From positions 1 to 22,597 of the forward strand of contig JAVHVN010000153.1 of assembly GCA_032160545.1 (NCBI GenBank): 22,597 bases of DNA, in the 5' to 3' direction. Of this stretch, positions 8,544-14,890 are shown piece by piece. The notes beneath the pieces were generated by a model that saw only the letters and a program-made list of their open reading frames with translations, did no database searches and was not told the origin of the DNA. The stretch is from DATGFB01 sp032160545. GTDB lineage: Bacteria > Actinomycetota > Actinomycetes > Mycobacteriales > Jatrophihabitantaceae. The first letter of the stretch is position 1. Every line of letters begins with the position of its first letter. The translations under genes were made by a program, and so were the position numbers.

Positions 8544-8585
8544 GCGCCGACAGTACCGATCCGGCGCGCGCGTACTGTCGGATCC
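8544..8585. promoter_or_regulatory. Symmetric divergent promoter, both genes apparently leaderless
   Basis: The 42-nt gap between two divergent GTG starts contains a perfect 10-bp inverted repeat, CCGACAGTAC (8547-8556) and GTACTGTCGG (8572-8581). Each arm supplies a TACTGT hexamer fitting the actinobacterial -10 TANNNT: 7 nt before mqnA and 6 nt before the phosphatase-kinase fusion. Neither gene has a Shine-Dalgarno. The symmetry could also serve as an operator. Confidence 0.65.
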
Positions 8586-9428
8586 GTGACGGCGGTGGGA
8601 CGGCCTCGGGTGGGCCACATCCAGTTCCTGAACTGCCTGCCGATCTACTGGGGCCTGGTGCGCTCGGGTGGCCTGCTCGACGTCGAGCTCACCAAGGACA
8701 CCCCGGACCGGCTCAACGACATGCTCGTCGCGGGCGATCTCGACATCGGCCCGATCTCGCTGGTCGAGTACCTGCGCAACGCCGACGATCTCGTGCTGTT
8801 GCCGGACCTCGCGGTCGGTTCGGACGGCCCGGTGCTGTCGGTGAACCTGGTGAGCCAGGTCCCCCTCGACGCGCTGGACGGGCGACGGGTGGCGCTCGGC
8901 TCGACCTCGCGCACGTCCGTGCTTCTGGCGCGGATGTGGCTCGCGCAGGTGCACGGCGTCGAGCCGGAGTACTTCAGCTGCCCGCCGGATCTCACCACCA
9001 TGCTGCTCGAGGCCGATGCCGCGGTGCTCATCGGTGACGCCGCCCTGCGCGCGACGCACAATGCTCCCGCCCACGGCCTCGACGTCTACGACCTCGGTCA
9101 GGTGTGGCGGCAGTGGAGCGGCCTGCCGATGGTCTTCGCCGTGTGGGCCGCGCGCCGCGAGTACGCCGACGCGAATCCCGGTCTGGTGAAGGACGTGCAC
9201 GACATGTTCGTCCGCAGCAGGGACGAAGCGCTCGCCCACGTCGACGAGGTGGCCGAGCAGGCCGCGCGCTGGGAGGTCTTCGACGCCCCGACGCTGGCGA
9301 CGTACTTCCGCACGCTCGACTTCTCGCTTGGGCAGCGGCAGGTCGAGGGGCTCGTCGAGTTCGGCCGCCGGGCCGCTGACGCCGGCGCGGTGCCCGGGCG
9401 CGTCACCCCGACGTTCGCCGCCGTCTGA
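8586..9428 (+). CDS. mqnA: Chorismate dehydratase MqnA (futalosine menaquinone pathway)
   Basis: A 280-residue protein matching the MqnA family along its whole length. The N-terminus (VGHIQFLNCLPIYWGL) and the segments LNDMLVAGDLDIGPISLVEYL, VALGSTSRTSVLL, LIGDAALRA and GLPMVFAVWAAR give the periplasmic-binding-protein-like fold of this enzyme. It dehydrates chorismate to 3-[(1-carboxyvinyl)oxy]benzoate in the cytosol, the first step of the futalosine route. I chose the GTG at 8586 because the conserved sequence begins a few codons later and a TACTGT -10 lies exactly 7 nt upstream, giving a leaderless start. mqnC lies about 1 kb downstream on the same strand, separated by one opposing gene; mqnB, mqnD and mqnE are not in the window. 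Confidence 0.93.
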   Translation: MTAVGRPRVGHIQFLNCLPIYWGLVRSGGLLDVELTKDTPDRLNDMLVAGDLDIGPISLVEYLRNADDLVLLPDLAVGSDGPVLSVNLVSQVPLDALDGRRVALGSTSRTSVLLARMWLAQVHGVEPEYFSCPPDLTTMLLEADAAVLIGDAALRATHNAPAHGLDVYDLGQVWRQWSGLPMVFAVWAARREYADANPGLVKDVHDMFVRSRDEALAHVDEVAEQAARWEVFDAPTLATYFRTLDFSLGQRQVEGLVEFGRRAADAGAVPGRVTPTFAAV

Positions 9429-9453
9429 ACCCCGCCCGCCCCCCTCTCCTCCT

Positions 9454-9504
9454 TGATCAAGAGATCTGTTTCGTCGAATAGCGCCCGAATCGATCTCTTG
9501 ATCA
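9454..9504. repeat. 51-bp palindromic element, copy A
   Basis: The arms TGATCAAGAGATC (9454-9466) and GATCTCTTGATCA (9492-9504) are perfect 13-bp complements around a 25-nt loop. Outside them are a C/T-rich and a G/A-rich flank that can extend the stem imperfectly. It lies between the convergent mqnA and SDR genes, so it can act as a two-way terminator. A relative of identical length and loop size lies at 17069-17119. Confidence 0.8.
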
Positions 9505-9526
9505 CGGGGAGGGGGGAGGGGGTGGA

Positions 9527-10336
9527 TCAGCGGTTGCGCAGGCCGGGGTGTCCCTTGGACAGGATCGGCACGAGCAGGCTGCGCGGCGCGAGTTGCGAGA
9601 GCACCGCGGTCACCCGGTTCGCCACCCCTGGGATCACGACCATCCGCCCCCGCGCCATGCCGTCGACAGCGGCGCGCGCGACCGACTCGGGCGTCTCGTA
9701 CAGCATCTTCGGCAGCGCGGACTCGAAGTCCTCGAAGCCGGCCGTCGCGCCGAAATTCGTGGGCACCGGTCCGGGGCACAGCGCGGTCGCGGTGACGCCC
9801 GTGCCGCGCAGCTCGCCGGCCAGGCTCTGCGTGTACGAGAGCACGAACGCCTTGGCGGCCGCGTAACCGGCCTGGCCGGGCAGCGGTTGGAAGGCCGCCG
9901 TCGACGAGACGTTGAGCACCGCGCCGCGCCCGCGTTGCACCATGCCGGGCAGGAACCTGCTGCAGAGGTCGGCGACCGCAGCGACGTCGACCTCGATCAT
10001 CGTCAGTTCCTTGCCGGGGTCGCTTCGGTTGACCGGCCCGAGCGTCGACAGCCCGGCATTGTTGACGAGCAGGTCGGGTGTGAGCCCGAGCCCGATCAGC
10101 CGGGGCAGCAGCTCGGCCCGCGCGGCACGGTCGGTGAGGTCGGCCGGCAGTACCTCGGCCCGGGTGCCCCTCGCCGCGATCTCGGTGGCGAGCCGTTCGA
10201 GCGCGCCGGCGTTCCGCGCGACCAGAACGACCTGGTGCCCCCGGCTCGCGAGTTCACGGGCGATGGCGGCGCCGATGCCTGAGGACGCGCCGGTGACGAC
10301 GGCGGCGCGGTCGGGTGCTGGGGGCGGCAGGCTCAT
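9527..10336 (-). CDS. Short-chain dehydrogenase/reductase (classical SDR)
   Basis: A 269-residue NAD(P)-dependent oxidoreductase with the complete classical SDR signature: cofactor loop TGASSGIG (15-22), NNAG (92-95), catalytic Ser in NVSS (142-145), and Y158xxxK162 in GYAAAKAF, followed by CPGPVPTNF. The LVARNAGALERLA segment after the second strand suggests NADP(H) preference and resembles the SDR subfamily often annotated as short-chain acyl-type or DltE-like reductases; the substrate is unknown. The ATG at 10336 is chosen because a TATCGT -10-like hexamer lies exactly 7 nt upstream without a Shine-Dalgarno, implying a leaderless transcript; an upstream extension in frame has no family similarity. 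It is divergent from mqnC. No evidence places it in menaquinone synthesis except location. Confidence 0.92.
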   Translation of the reverse strand: MSLPPPAPDRAAVVTGASSGIGAAIARELASRGHQVVLVARNAGALERLATEIAARGTRAEVLPADLTDRAARAELLPRLIGLGLTPDLLVNNAGLSTLGPVNRSDPGKELTMIEVDVAAVADLCSRFLPGMVQRGRGAVLNVSSTAAFQPLPGQAGYAAAKAFVLSYTQSLAGELRGTGVTATALCPGPVPTNFGATAGFEDFESALPKMLYETPESVARAAVDGMARGRMVVIPGVANRVTAVLSQLAPRSLLVPILSKGHPGLRNR

Positions 10337-10457
10337 GCCGCCGACGATAGGGCCCGCAGCGCGAGCTCGCCTCCGGGAAGGGCGCCCGCGGTGGCGACGA
10401 GCCGACGCGATCGCCGCGGAGGCGAACGGAACGGTGCCGGGCCGTAGTCTTGCGGTC
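10337..10457. promoter_or_regulatory. Divergent leaderless promoters for the SDR gene and mqnC
   Basis: On the minus strand TATCGT (10344-10349) lies 7 nt before the SDR ATG; on the plus strand TAGTCT (10445-10450) lies 7 nt before the mqnC ATG. Both fit TANNNT, and neither start has a Shine-Dalgarno. No clear -35 is seen, which is common in actinobacteria. Confidence 0.6.
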
Positions 10458-11630
10458 ATGACGCGCGCGATTCCCGAGCTGCTCGCCGACGCCGCCGCCG
10501 GCGCTCGCATCACCCCGGACGAGGCGCTGCTGCTCTACACCGACGCACCGCTGCACGCGCTCGGCCGGGCCGCCGACGTGGTCCGCCGCCGTCGCTATCC
10601 GGACAACATCGCGACCTACATCATCGACCGCAACATCAACTACACGAACGTCTGCGTGACGGCCTGCAAGTTCTGCGCGTTCTACCGCGCTCCCGGCCAC
10701 GCCGAGGGCTGGACGCACAGCCTCGACGAGCTGCTGCGGCGCTGCGGCGAGGCGGTCGAGCTCGGCGCCACCCAGATCATGCTGCAGGGCGGTCACTCGC
10801 CCGAGCTGGACATCGAGTGGTACGAGCAGGCGTTCAGCGCGATCAAGCGCGAGTACCCACAGCTCGTCCTGCACTCGCTGGGCGCGTCGGAGGTCGTGCA
10901 CATCGGGCGCACGTCCGGCCTCGACCACGCCGCGGTCATCAGCCGGCTCAAGGCGGCCGGTCTCGACTCGTTCGCCGGGGCCGGAGCCGAGATCCTCGTG
11001 GCGCGCCCGCGTACGGCGATCGCGCCGCTGAAGGAGTCCGGCGAGACCTGGCTGTCGGTCATGGAGACCGCGCACGGCCTCGGCATGGAGTCGACGGCCA
11101 CGTTCATGATGGGAACCGGCGAGACGAACGCCGAGCGCATCGAGCACCTGCGCATGATCCGCGACGTCCAGGACCGCACCGGCGGGTTCCGCAGCTTCAT
11201 CCCGTGGACCTACCAGCCCGAGAACAACCACCTCAAAGGACGCACGCAGGCGACCAGCCTCGAGTACCTGCGCATGATCGCCGTGGCCCGGCTGTTCTTC
11301 GACAACATCAACCACCTGCAGGGTTCGTGGCTGACCACCGGCAAGGACATCGGCCAGCTCACGCTGCACTACGGCGCGGACGACCTCGGCTCGGTGATGC
11401 TCGAGGAGAACGTCGTGTCCTCGGCCGGCGCACGGCACCGCAGCAACCGCACCGAACTGATCGAGCTCATCCGCGGGGCGGGACGCATCCCGGCGCAGCG
11501 CGACACCCTGTACCGCCACCTCGTCGTGCACCAGGATCCGGCGCACGACCCCGTCGACGACCGGGTGCACTCACATTTCAGCTCGACGGCGCTGCCGCTC
11601 CTGCCGGCTGCTGCCGCAGCAGCAAGCTGA
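10458..11630 (+). CDS. mqnC: Cyclic dehypoxanthinyl futalosine synthase MqnC (radical SAM)
   Basis: A 390-residue radical-SAM enzyme. The cluster motif is C66xxxC70xxC73 within NYTNVCVTACKFCAFYRAPG, and the NINYTN lead-in and FCAFYR tail are typical of MqnC rather than MqnE. Further family segments are IMLQGGHSPEL, GAGAEILV, MGTGETNAERIEH, FIPWTYQPENN and HLQGSWLTTGKDIGQL. It cyclises dehypoxanthine futalosine to the spiro cyclic intermediate on the way to menaquinone. The start at 10458 is supported by a leaderless TAGTCT promoter 7 nt upstream. The C-terminal ~20 residues (LPLLPAAAAAAS) look like a non-conserved low-complexity tail. Its last 53 nt overlap a small opposing gene. An 8-bp GGCGCCGG/CCGGCGCC hairpin (11645-11674) just after the stop could terminate transcription. 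Confidence 0.95.
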   Translation: MTRAIPELLADAAAGARITPDEALLLYTDAPLHALGRAADVVRRRRYPDNIATYIIDRNINYTNVCVTACKFCAFYRAPGHAEGWTHSLDELLRRCGEAVELGATQIMLQGGHSPELDIEWYEQAFSAIKREYPQLVLHSLGASEVVHIGRTSGLDHAAVISRLKAAGLDSFAGAGAEILVARPRTAIAPLKESGETWLSVMETAHGLGMESTATFMMGTGETNAERIEHLRMIRDVQDRTGGFRSFIPWTYQPENNHLKGRTQATSLEYLRMIAVARLFFDNINHLQGSWLTTGKDIGQLTLHYGADDLGSVMLEENVVSSAGARHRSNRTELIELIRGAGRIPAQRDTLYRHLVVHQDPAHDPVDDRVHSHFSSTALPLLPAAAAAAS

Positions 11631-11772
11631 CCGCCTCGTCGCATGGCGCCGGCCCTGGCGCTGCTGCCGGCGCCGAGCCGCAGACCCAGCGGCAGTCGAG
11701 GACGTCCCAGTAGCAGTGTGTGCCGTGGACGTGCGTCGACATCGGGTCAGGACACAACGGGATGCTCGTCAT
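11578..11772 (-). CDS. Small Cys/His-rich protein, unknown function
   Basis: A 64-residue open frame. Its N-terminal half is rich in possible metal ligands: C7, H14, H16, H19, C20, C27 and C31, in the segments PLCPDPM, THVHGTHC, YWDVLDC and RWVC. Its C-terminal half is Ala/Pro-rich. The clustered Cys/His and Trp residues look like a small metal-binding or disulfide-linked fold rather than antisense noise, but I do not recognise a family. A Shine-Dalgarno GAGG sits about 6 nt before the ATG at 11772. The 3' end overlaps the end of mqnC by 53 nt on the opposite strand. It follows the SGNH hydrolase gene on the same strand after 52 nt, so the two may share a transcript. A shorter start at the second Met is possible. 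Confidence 0.5.
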   Translation of the reverse strand: MTSIPLCPDPMSTHVHGTHCYWDVLDCRWVCGSAPAAAPGPAPCDEAVSLLLRQQPAGAAAPSS

Positions 11773-11824
11773 GGGAACCTCGCACAACCGGATTACCGGG
11801 CGAGGCTAATCGCATTCGGCGCGA

Positions 11825-12664
11825 TCAGCTGATCTTGGCAGCGAACGCTTGCGCGATAACGCCGTATCCCGCCGGGTTCGGGTGAATGTTCTGGACGCTG
11901 CACATGTAGGTCAGCCTGCAGATCGTCGCCACGTTCGTCGGCAGCGAGCCGTACGGCGCGACGGTGGTGAACGGCAGGACGCTCGCGGTCTTGTAGGCGC
12001 CCTGCACGTCGGCCACCGCGAAGCCGTACTGGTTGTACATGCCGATCTCTGCGGTGTTGATGGTCGCGAGCAGGCCCACCGACGCGGTGGCGACCAGCTG
12101 GCCCTGGACGCCGTGCAGCCAGTACTCGAGGAACGGGTCGTAGTAGGTCATACCGACCGAGCGCGGCAGGTTGGCGTCGGCGGCACGCAGCCGGGACAGG
12201 ATCGTCGGCAGGTTCGACTCGATGGTGAGCACACCCTGCGCGAGACACACCGGGTCGATCGAGCCACCTGGCGTGCAGCCGTCGACGTCGTTCGCCCCGA
12301 TGTCGACGGTCAGGTACTTGACGTCGGCGCCGTGCGCCGCGAGGAAGGCGACCGCTTCGTTCAGCTGCGAGCCGGCCGGGTAGCGACCGTCCGTGCACCT
12401 GCCGCCGTTGATCATCGTCCCGGTCGTCTCGCCGCTGCACCCGAGCTTGACCAGGACGAGTGCGGGGTCCTTGGCCTTGAGGGTCGGGTAGAGCTGGTCG
12501 GCGTAGCCCTGCCCGGTGTCCCCGAGGCCGGGCTGGTACCCGACCGCCAGCGAATCCCCCAGCGCGACGTAGTAGTGCACCGGGTCGGCCTGTGCGGTGG
12601 CCGGCACGATCGCGAGCACGGCGGCGGCGAGCGACGCGACGGCGAGCAGGCGGGCGATGCGCAT
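11825..12664 (-). CDS. Secreted SGNH/GDSL-family hydrolase
   Basis: A 279-residue protein with a signal peptide (residues 1-26, cleavage after AQA). Block I ALGDSLA carries the nucleophile S38, block III is DIGANDVDGC with the oxyanion-hole Asn, and block V is NIHPNPAGY with H261. Such enzymes are extracellular esterases or lipases (family knowledge); the substrate is unknown. Several Cys pairs suggest disulfides. Odd point: the residue three before the catalytic His, normally Asp (DxxH), is Gln (Q258), so the enzyme may work with a Ser-His dyad or be altered. The ATG at 12664 has a Shine-Dalgarno GAGGGG at good spacing, and a TAGCTT -10-like hexamer (minus strand, 12703-12708) suggests a leader of about 30 nt. 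Confidence 0.9.
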   Translation of the reverse strand: MRIARLLAVASLAAAVLAIVPATAQADPVHYYVALGDSLAVGYQPGLGDTGQGYADQLYPTLKAKDPALVLVKLGCSGETTGTMINGGRCTDGRYPAGSQLNEAVAFLAAHGADVKYLTVDIGANDVDGCTPGGSIDPVCLAQGVLTIESNLPTILSRLRAADANLPRSVGMTYYDPFLEYWLHGVQGQLVATASVGLLATINTAEIGMYNQYGFAVADVQGAYKTASVLPFTTVAPYGSLPTNVATICRLTYMCSVQNIHPNPAGYGVIAQAFAAKIS

Positions 12665-12751
12665 GGACGACCCCTCAGGACGGCGACGGAGAGCCGTCGG
12701 GCAAGCTACGCCCGATCAGTGCGCCGCGCGCGCTGAACCGGTCGCGGCGCT

Positions 12752-12814
12752 GGGCCAGGGGAGCACGGCGCCGGGCCACGGGAGCACGGCGCCGGGCCAG
12801 GGGAGCACGGCGCC
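12752..12814. repeat. Three tandem 21-bp repeats
   Basis: Units at 12752-12772, 12773-12793 and 12794-12814; units 1 and 3 are identical, and unit 2 differs by one base. They lie in the 243-nt gap between the divergent SGNH hydrolase and DMT-type genes. On the minus strand they sit in a 45-codon open frame (12716-12853) and would encode GAVLPWP three times, but that frame has no convincing Shine-Dalgarno or -10. A simple minisatellite is the safer reading. Confidence 0.85.
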
Positions 12815-12894
12815 GAGGACCTTCGCGAACCGCGCCTCGGCCTGCGCCTTCATCGCTGCGCCGCTAACCGGGAGGCTCGCGACCCACCCGCGGC

Positions 12895-12900
12895 TACGCT
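12895..12900 (+). promoter_or_regulatory. -10 hexamer TACGCT, leaderless
   Basis: TACGCT fits TANNNT and lies 7 nt before the GTG at 12908; no Shine-Dalgarno is present, so transcription probably starts at the start codon of the DMT-type gene. Confidence 0.5.
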
Positions 12901-12907
12901 GCGGCTC

Positions 12908-13822
12908 GTGTCGCTGGCGGTCGCGGTCCCGTTCGGAGTTGCCTCCGCGGTTGCGTACGGAGCCGCGACGGCCGTTCAGCACGACGCCGCGTACACGGGC
13001 ACCGGCGAGGCCGACGCGCGCCGGTTGCTGCGGCTGGTGCGCAACCCGCGCTGGGTGCTCTCGATAGGCGGCGACACCCTCGGCTTCCTGCTCCAGGTGG
13101 CCGCGCTGGCGACGGGGCCGGTCGTGCTCGTCCAGCCGCTGCTCGTCCTCACCCTGCCGGTGGCCATCGCCGTCGGGGCAATGCTCGGCAACGGCCGCCC
13201 ACGGCGCCGTGACTACCTCGGTTGCCTCGCCATCGCGGCGGCCCTCAGCGTGTTCTTCCTGCTCGTCGGGACGCCCCACGCAGGTCGGGTGCCCCGGCCG
13301 GCCGAGCTCGCCACGACGGGGGTCGCCGCCGTGCTCGCCGGTGCCGCGCTGTGCCTCGCCGTGCGCGGGCGGAGTCCGGCGGTGCGCGCCGCAACGTACG
13401 GGGCGGTCGCGGGCGGGTGGTTCGGCACGGTCAGCGTGCTCATCGACGCTGCGGGCGAGCAGGTCCGCCACGCCGGCGTGCTCGGCCTGGTCAGCCAGGC
13501 GGCGGGAATCGCCGCGCTCGCCGGGATCGCGGTCCTGGGCGGCCTCGGCATGGCCCTCACCCAGGTGTCGTTCCAGGTGGGTGCCCTGGCCGCGAGCGTG
13601 CCGGCGAGCCTGTCGGCGGACCCGCTGATCGCGGTTCTGATCGGGGCGGTGCTGCTGGCCGAGCACGTGCCGGCCGGTGCTGGATACGCGGCCGCGTACG
13701 TCCTGTGCCTCGCCGCGATCGTCGTGTCGGCGGTGCTGCTGGCCGCGTCCCCGGCGGGCGGTCGCACGTCCGGCACAATCGGAGGCGATGAGCAGAGCCG
13801 CGCTGGACAAGAAGCCCATTGA
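12908..13822 (+). CDS. DMT-superfamily (EamA/NIPA-like) membrane protein
   Basis: A 304-residue polytopic membrane protein with roughly nine to ten hydrophobic segments. The segment TLGFLLQVAALATGPVVLVQPLLVL is typical of drug/metabolite-transporter superfamily proteins in actinobacteria, and the C-terminal half repeats the motif (GGLGMALTQVSFQVGALAASVP), as expected for the internal duplication of the fold. The substrate is unknown. The GTG start follows a TACGCT -10 by 7 nt (leaderless). The last 35 nt overlap the start of menG, so menG is probably translated from the same transcript. A dedicated link to menaquinone is not shown by the sequence. The C-terminal tail after the last membrane segment is short and polar. 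Confidence 0.88.
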   Translation: MSLAVAVPFGVASAVAYGAATAVQHDAAYTGTGEADARRLLRLVRNPRWVLSIGGDTLGFLLQVAALATGPVVLVQPLLVLTLPVAIAVGAMLGNGRPRRRDYLGCLAIAAALSVFFLLVGTPHAGRVPRPAELATTGVAAVLAGAALCLAVRGRSPAVRAATYGAVAGGWFGTVSVLIDAAGEQVRHAGVLGLVSQAAGIAALAGIAVLGGLGMALTQVSFQVGALAASVPASLSADPLIAVLIGAVLLAEHVPAGAGYAAAYVLCLAAIVVSAVLLAASPAGGRTSGTIGGDEQSRAGQEAH

Positions 13823-14486
13823 CGTCGCCGACATGTTCGACGGCGTCGCGCGCCGCTACGACGTCACGAACACCGTGCTGTCCGCCGGCCAGGACCGACG
13901 CTGGCGGCGACGCACCCGGCAGTGCCTCGAACTGCAGCCGGGGCAGCGCGTGCTGGACCTCGCCGCCGGTACCGGTGTCTCGACCGTCGAGCTGCAGCGC
14001 TCGGGCGCGTATGCCGTCGCGTGCGACTTCTCGATCGGCATGCTGAAGGCCGGCCGCGCTCGCAAGGCCCGCCGAGGCGTTCCGTTCGTCGCGGGCGACG
14101 CGCTGCACCTGCCGTTCGCCGACGCGTCGTTCGACGCGGCGACGATCTCGTTCGGGCTGCGCAACGTTGCCGACGTCCCGCGAGCGCTCGCCGAGCTGGC
14201 GCGGGTCGTGCGCCCCGGCGGCCGGCTGGTCGTGTGCGAGTTCAGCCGCCCGGTGTTCGCGCCGTTCCGGTTCCTCTACCTCAACTACCTCATGCGCGCG
14301 CTGCCGTGGATCGCACGCCGCGTGGCGTCCAATCCCGACGCCTACGTCTACCTCGCCGAGTCGATCCGGTCATGGCCGGCGCAGGCCGAGCTGGCGCGCG
14401 TCATCGCGGCGGCGGGATGGCGTGGCGTGCGCTTCCGCAACCTGTCCGGCGGCGTCGTCGCCCTGCACCTCGCCCAGCGCGCCTGA
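13788..14486 (+). CDS. menG: Demethylmenaquinone methyltransferase (UbiE/MenG family)
   Basis: A 232-residue SAM-dependent methyltransferase. The UbiE/MenG N-terminal signature is clear (DMFDGVARRYDVTN followed by LSAGQDRRWRR). SAM motif I is VLDLAAGTGVS (55-65); next come the FGLRNVADV segment and the second UbiE signature around VVCEFSRP, and the C-terminus has SIRSWPAQAELARVIAAAGW and FRNLSGGVVALH. It methylates demethylmenaquinone, the last step of menaquinone synthesis. The ATG at 13788 has a Shine-Dalgarno GGAGG 7 nt ahead at 13781-13785 and lies inside the end of the DMT-type gene (35-nt overlap), indicating translational coupling. With mqnA and mqnC nearby, this window holds three menaquinone steps interspersed with other genes. 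Confidence 0.94.
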   Translation: MSRAALDKKPIDVADMFDGVARRYDVTNTVLSAGQDRRWRRRTRQCLELQPGQRVLDLAAGTGVSTVELQRSGAYAVACDFSIGMLKAGRARKARRGVPFVAGDALHLPFADASFDAATISFGLRNVADVPRALAELARVVRPGGRLVVCEFSRPVFAPFRFLYLNYLMRALPWIARRVASNPDAYVYLAESIRSWPAQAELARVIAAAGWRGVRFRNLSGGVVALHLAQRA

Positions 14487-14568
14487 GCGTCTGCGCGCGG
14501 CCTGGCGTTCGCCTGCCTGCTCCCGCAACCGTTTCCCCGCCGCTCTGGTCGGATACGGCGCTCGTCGT

Positions 14569-14574
14569 TAGGTT
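14569..14574 (+). promoter_or_regulatory. -10 hexamer TAGGTT for the leaderless peptide and cassette
   Basis: TAGGTT fits TANNNT and lies 6 nt before the GTG at 14581, the same spacing as at the other leaderless starts in the window. It is the likely promoter of the 14581-17071 cassette; no clear -35 is seen. Confidence 0.5.
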
Positions 14575-14580
14575 GACGAT

Positions 14581-14631
14581 GTGACCGAGTCTCCGGTCTC
14601 GTCCCGCCATCGACGCGAGGGAGCGACATGA
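14581..14631 (+). CDS. Leaderless 16-residue upstream peptide
   Basis: A GTG-initiated frame of 16 codons plus stop, giving MTESPVSSRHRREGAT. The GTG sits where transcription from TAGGTT should start, and its TGA stop overlaps the ATG of the next gene (ATGA, 14628-14631). That arrangement is a classical sign of translational coupling; a Shine-Dalgarno GGGAG for the next gene lies inside it. Leaderless short frames upstream of genes are well known in mycobacteria and relatives. It may simply deliver ribosomes to the next gene, or act as a regulatory leader peptide. Real translation is inferred, not shown. Confidence 0.45.
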   Translation: MTESPVSSRHRREGAT

Positions 14632-14888
14632 CCATCAACGACGACATCAAGACCGATGACGGCGGCGCGGACGGCGGCGCGGACGGCGGCGGCGACGGCG
14701 GCGCGGGGTCCGATGACGGCGGCGCCGATCGCGGTGCCGGTGGCGACGCGGGGGCGGACGGTGGCGCCGACCGGGGTGCCGGTGGCGACGCGGGCGGTGC
14801 CAGTGATGACGGTGGCGCCGATCGGAGTGCCGACAAGGGCGGCGACGCTGGTGCCAGTGATGACGGTGGCGCGGACGGCGGCGCCTGA
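14628..14888 (+). CDS. Asp/Gly/Ala-rich repetitive small acidic protein, possible modified-peptide precursor
   Basis: An 86-residue protein. A short conventional N-terminus (MTINDDIKTD) is followed by ~75 residues made almost only of Gly, Asp and Ala with a few Ser, Arg and Lys. Repeats of roughly 10-18 residues are visible: SDDGGADRGAGGDAGA, DGGADRGAGGDAGGA, SDDGGADRSADKGGDAGA and SDDGGADGGA. It has no Cys, aromatic residues, membrane segment or signal peptide. The ATG has GGGAG upstream and overlaps the stop of the leaderless peptide; the JmjC oxygenase gene follows after 2 nt. A short leader plus a repetitive acidic core next to a tailoring enzyme resembles a ribosomally made, modified peptide system (inference). 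Alternatives are a metal-binding acidic protein, or a low-complexity frame with no special role. I do not recognise a family. Confidence 0.65.
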   Translation: MTINDDIKTDDGGADGGADGGGDGGAGSDDGGADRGAGGDAGADGGADRGAGGDAGGASDDGGADRSADKGGDAGASDDGGADGGA

Positions 14889-14890
14889 GG

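Noticed and set aside
9453..9560. Small frames starting MIKRS in the palindromic elements
   Set aside because: They arise because the arm of the palindrome contains a start codon and reads similarly on both strands; there is no Shine-Dalgarno and no conservation beyond the arms.
8544..9779. In-frame upstream extension of the phosphatase-kinase fusion through mqnA
   Set aside because: The extension is antisense to mqnA and has no domain; the GTG at 8543 begins the conserved IMPase sequence and has a -10 at leaderless spacing.
12716..12853. 45-codon minus-strand frame with three GAVLPWP repeats as a gene
   Set aside because: It has no Shine-Dalgarno and no TANNNT at leaderless spacing; the tandem DNA repeat explains it more simply. 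Kept only as a repeat and a finding.
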